DNA of 35,643 nt, taken from assembly GCF_001949145.1 (NCBI RefSeq), contig NW_019091454.1, positions 906,182 through 941,824 on the forward strand, in the 5' to 3' direction. The notes beneath the pieces were generated by a model that did not search any database, was not told where the DNA came from, and worked only from the letters and a program-made list of their open reading frames with translations. Source of the stretch: Acanthaster planci. Its lineage: Eukaryota; Echinodermata; Asteroidea; Valvatida; Acanthasteridae. Below are positions 32,868 through 35,643 of this stretch, in pieces. The position numbers and the translations under genes were made by a program. The stretch's first letter is position 1; every line of letters begins with the position of its first letter.

Positions 32868-34929
32868 GTAAGTGGAAACCAAAGATCACATAGTGCTGTG
32901 TAGCAGTGTAACATGGGGGAATCTAACATGTGTTACATTGAAATTCGACTTAGGGCCATTTAAGCTAGCAAACCGTAGACATAGTAACTCGATGTAACCT
33001 AGCCATTAACATAAGAGGAATGAAATCTGGACCCTTATAGGGCTACAGAATAAACTATTTCATCTTGGCATATTTTGTCCATGACATACATGTAGGAGGT
33101 ATAAAGGTTCATTAGTGTTTAGTCATTAATGTAAAACAGTCTCTGTTGAATATAACATTAAAAGAAAAAAAATGAAATTCCTTTAATCAGCTTCACATGA
33201 ACTGGGGAAAATAAAACTCCTACCTGCGATTGTCAATCAGTAAACATTGACAGTAAACGTTGTCATATGAAATGCTGCTACCAGGCTCACATCCATTCCC
33301 ACCGTCTTCAGTTTTTCACATTTTCATCTGGACAGAAATTTGGGAGGGGTTAATTTTCTTGAAACCAAAGAAAAAAATGTTTATAGGCTCCCAATTCTCC
33401 AGTGGTACATCCCATTCCCAGGGATGTGCATCACTTTTTTCACCTGACAATTTTGATTTTCATCAACTGGGAGTTTTGTTCAGTAAGAGAACACCACTCG
33501 AAAAGAAATAGAACATATACAAATGAATACATTTCACAGCATGTACCCTGTATTTTATTAACTGACGATTCAAATTTATTCTGTACTAGTAAAAACATTA
33601 GTCAATCTATTGACACTGTAAATTTGGAACTTGTTTTAATATCTGACTGGATAAAAGCAAACAAACATTTATTAAATGGGAAAAAGACAAATTGTATGTT
33701 AGTAATTCCTTTCAATCATTACCAATGCATATTGTTATTAACAACAAAATCACCATTCATTTCTATATATAAACCAAGATCAAGCAACTATTAAAGGACC
33801 TGACTCCCTTTGCCTGTTCAATTCCTGTTTTGGTTGATGGATCAAGTCCTTTATGATTCTGGGAACTGTTTTATAAAAGCAATGATATTTATTCATGAAA
33901 TATTTATTCTTCGAAGCATTATTATCCCTTGTGATCTTTGCACAAACATGTAGCTTATATGATTTTCATTCTTTTCTTTTTAATAATCACCATGTTTCAG
34001 TTCATTTTAGTTCATTTGTATTTTATTGTTATTGTCATTCAGTTTATTTCTTTACATTTCAACATTCGCTTTCATTTCATTTATTTATTTTGCAGGTAAA
34101 AATCGACGATCAAAGTACATGTACATACAAGGAAATAATTACAAAATGTAGTAAAAACTGTCACAAAAAGAAAGCACAAGTCGCGCCCCTTCAAGGTTGC
34201 AAATAGCAAACTTAATTACCACCTAGTTGCCCTCCTATAATTTAATATAAATGTAAATAATATACATGCTTAAAGCATGTAGTTTTCCATATTTCCAGCT
34301 TTCCATATTATTTTGTTTAATGACATTGCCTTTAGCATCAACTTCAAAAATTGTGAGCCCGTATATTTAAATTAAAATTATATATCTAAAGTTTCAATAC
34401 TTACCTTCATGCAAACTCACATTCATTGTCTTGTAATCTATGTGTACGTGTTTGCATACATTTATCTAAGGTTTATGTTGTGACAGAGTCGTTTCCGGAT
34501 GGCTGGCTGGCCTCCCTCTGTCCTTGTCATGATAGTTGGTTGACTGCACAATTATGCACATGAAAAAGGAGGGCACAGTTGTTGGATAGCACACAAATGC
34601 AACTGTGCATCCTTCGTTATGCTGCTTACCAGCTGACCCAGTGAATTACTTGCACGTAGGAAGGTGTTGAAAAGTACTTCACTGGCTAATAATATCTCAG
34701 AAACTACATATGTACTTAAAATGGAATGTTGGTATTTTTTACAAAAGAAAACCTATAAGGGATTAAGTGACACAGTCATTCGGAATACCCAGTGCAAACA
34801 ATGTCATGGATCTGTATGAGGTGTATACATGTAGTTTGATGTTGGTTCACATTGATCATTAACACAGTTGTTCTTGTGTGAAAACCTTTGTGGAATTACA
34901 CCACATTATTATTTGTCTTTTTCTTTCAG
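32868..34929. other. COG6 intron, 2,062 bases, with LINE fragment
   Basis: The intron contains the LINE reverse-transcriptase scrap at 33522-33704. The stretch 33780-34250 after it is T-rich and could be more of the same element, but no motif supports this. It ends with the acceptor tttttctttcag at 34929. Confidence 0.6.
33522..33704 (+). mobile_element. Non-LTR (LINE) reverse transcriptase fragment
   Basis: The frame encodes CILLTDDSNLFCTSKNIS followed by ELVLISDWIKANKHLLNGKK. This resembles the motif C region (F-A-D-D-T-N-L-F) and the W-x-x-x-N-K-L-x-L-N-x-x-K-T motif of LINE reverse transcriptases; the usual Ala before DD is Thr here. Only about 60 codons remain, with no recognisable endonuclease or 3' tail. 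The clade cannot be assigned. Confidence 0.65.
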
Positions 34930-34983
34930 GGTCCTCTTTCATTAGTGCATGGTATGGATGCAGTGGCACTTAAAACTGCAATG
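34930..34983 (+). CDS. COG6: COG6 exon (e)
   Basis: 18 codons in phase 0, GPLSLVHGMDAVALKTAM, matching the segment just before the VQFDRYLS region of COG6. The acceptor is ttctttcag at 34929 and the donor is gtaaga at 34984. The last coding exon or exons (about 60 codons in the family) are not in the window. Confidence 0.88.
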
Positions 34984-35643
34984 GTAAGATAGTTGATGAA
35001 ATTTGTATCAATAACCTAGGGCTGGGTCAATTTGAACATTCGATCTTATGGACAGCAGAATTTCGAGGTAAAGAGCATGCCCAAAGTTATTTCAAGGAAA
35101 TGACCTGACTGCTTGTACTTGAGCTCAGGTTGGATGCTTCAAAAGCCAGTGTTGTAACAAGTCTCAAGTCAAAATTTTTCAAGTCAAGTCTCGAGCCAAT
35201 TTTTTCCAAGTCAATTTTCAAGTAAATTACTTTTCAATCAAGTTTTCACTTTTTTGAAGTTGGTGCTCCAAGTTTTTAAGACAAATTTTAGAGAATGGAA
35301 AAACAACCCAAAAAAAGATTTTCTATGGTCTCAAGCTAAACAAATAATGGTCTTCAAGTTGGAGGGAAGAATACACTTTTTCCCAAACAATTGAAAAAGC
35401 AGTATCCCTTACCATTAGCGCTAGCCAAGGACAGGGGACTTCATAGTCGGTAAATTGTTAGTTGGGGGAGTTGAGACTTCTCAGTTCTGAATCCGAAAGG
35501 TCGGCAGATCCAACCAACTTAAAAAAAAATCTCGCCTTATATCCATGCAAGCTCTACATGGTTCCCATTTGAACAGTTGCTAACATGCAGTGTAAGTCGA
35601 CAAGATGTATGGGAACCAGTTTACATGTGTGCCTGTCGAAGTG
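34984..35643. other. COG6 intron, right edge
   Basis: No exon was recognised before the window ends. At 35158-35280 there is a degenerate cluster of tcaagtc/tcaagtt words (tctcaagtcaaa, ttcaagtcaagtctc, ccaagtcaattttcaagt), a cryptic simple repeat. Confidence 0.6.

Noticed and set aside
33780-34250. Continuation of the LINE with a C-terminal domain
   Set aside because: T-rich sequence allows weak resemblance, but no conserved motif could be found.

Overview
This window is nuclear DNA from an animal, most likely a marine invertebrate (the transposon mix fits a non-vertebrate deuterostome or a lophotrochozoan; the species cannot be named from the sequence). The signs are five short exons with GT-AG splice sites separated by large introns, a tRNA-derived SINE, and decayed tyrosine-recombinase retrotransposons. 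There is no bacterial-style gene packing, no CRISPR array and no rRNA or tRNA gene. A 774-base run of N marks an assembly gap.

The only host gene recognised is COG6, a subunit of the conserved oligomeric Golgi tethering complex, on the + strand. Exons at 4834-4948, 23070-23201, 31736-31903, 32760-32867 and 34930-34983 encode consecutive pieces of the C-terminal half of the protein. All junctions after the first exon fall in phase 0. The 5' part of the gene lies before the window and the last roughly 60 codons lie after it. The introns are about 18.1, 8.5, 0.86 and 2.1 kb.

Nearly everything else is transposon debris inside these introns. Family A is a DIRS-like element on the + strand, with copies at about 165-2225 and 15500-18265 and a fragment at 25085-25290; only the second copy keeps a broken tyrosine-recombinase (YR) gene. 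An unnamed repeat, D, is present in inverted copies at about 7340-7690 and 15085-15490. A protein-primed family-B DNA polymerase gene of the Maverick/Polinton type lies on the - strand at 9462-12925. It is a pseudogene with frameshifts, stops, a changed catalytic residue and what looks like a 240-base spliceosomal intron. Two Ngaro-like elements on the - strand (about 19542-22030 and 26268-30600) have the order gag, RT/RNase H, YR, SGNH hydrolase. The first is internally deleted; the second is longer but frame-shifted and ends in a 57-bp minisatellite. A SINE lies at 2756-2990 and a LINE reverse-transcriptase scrap at 33522-33704.

No intact undescribed system was found. The items most worth a second look are the intron that splits the polymerase motif B, the SGNH reading frame that runs into a frame-compatible minisatellite, the Arg-to-His change shared by both Ngaro recombinases, and the inverted sequences in family A that resemble DIRS terminal/internal complementary repeats.
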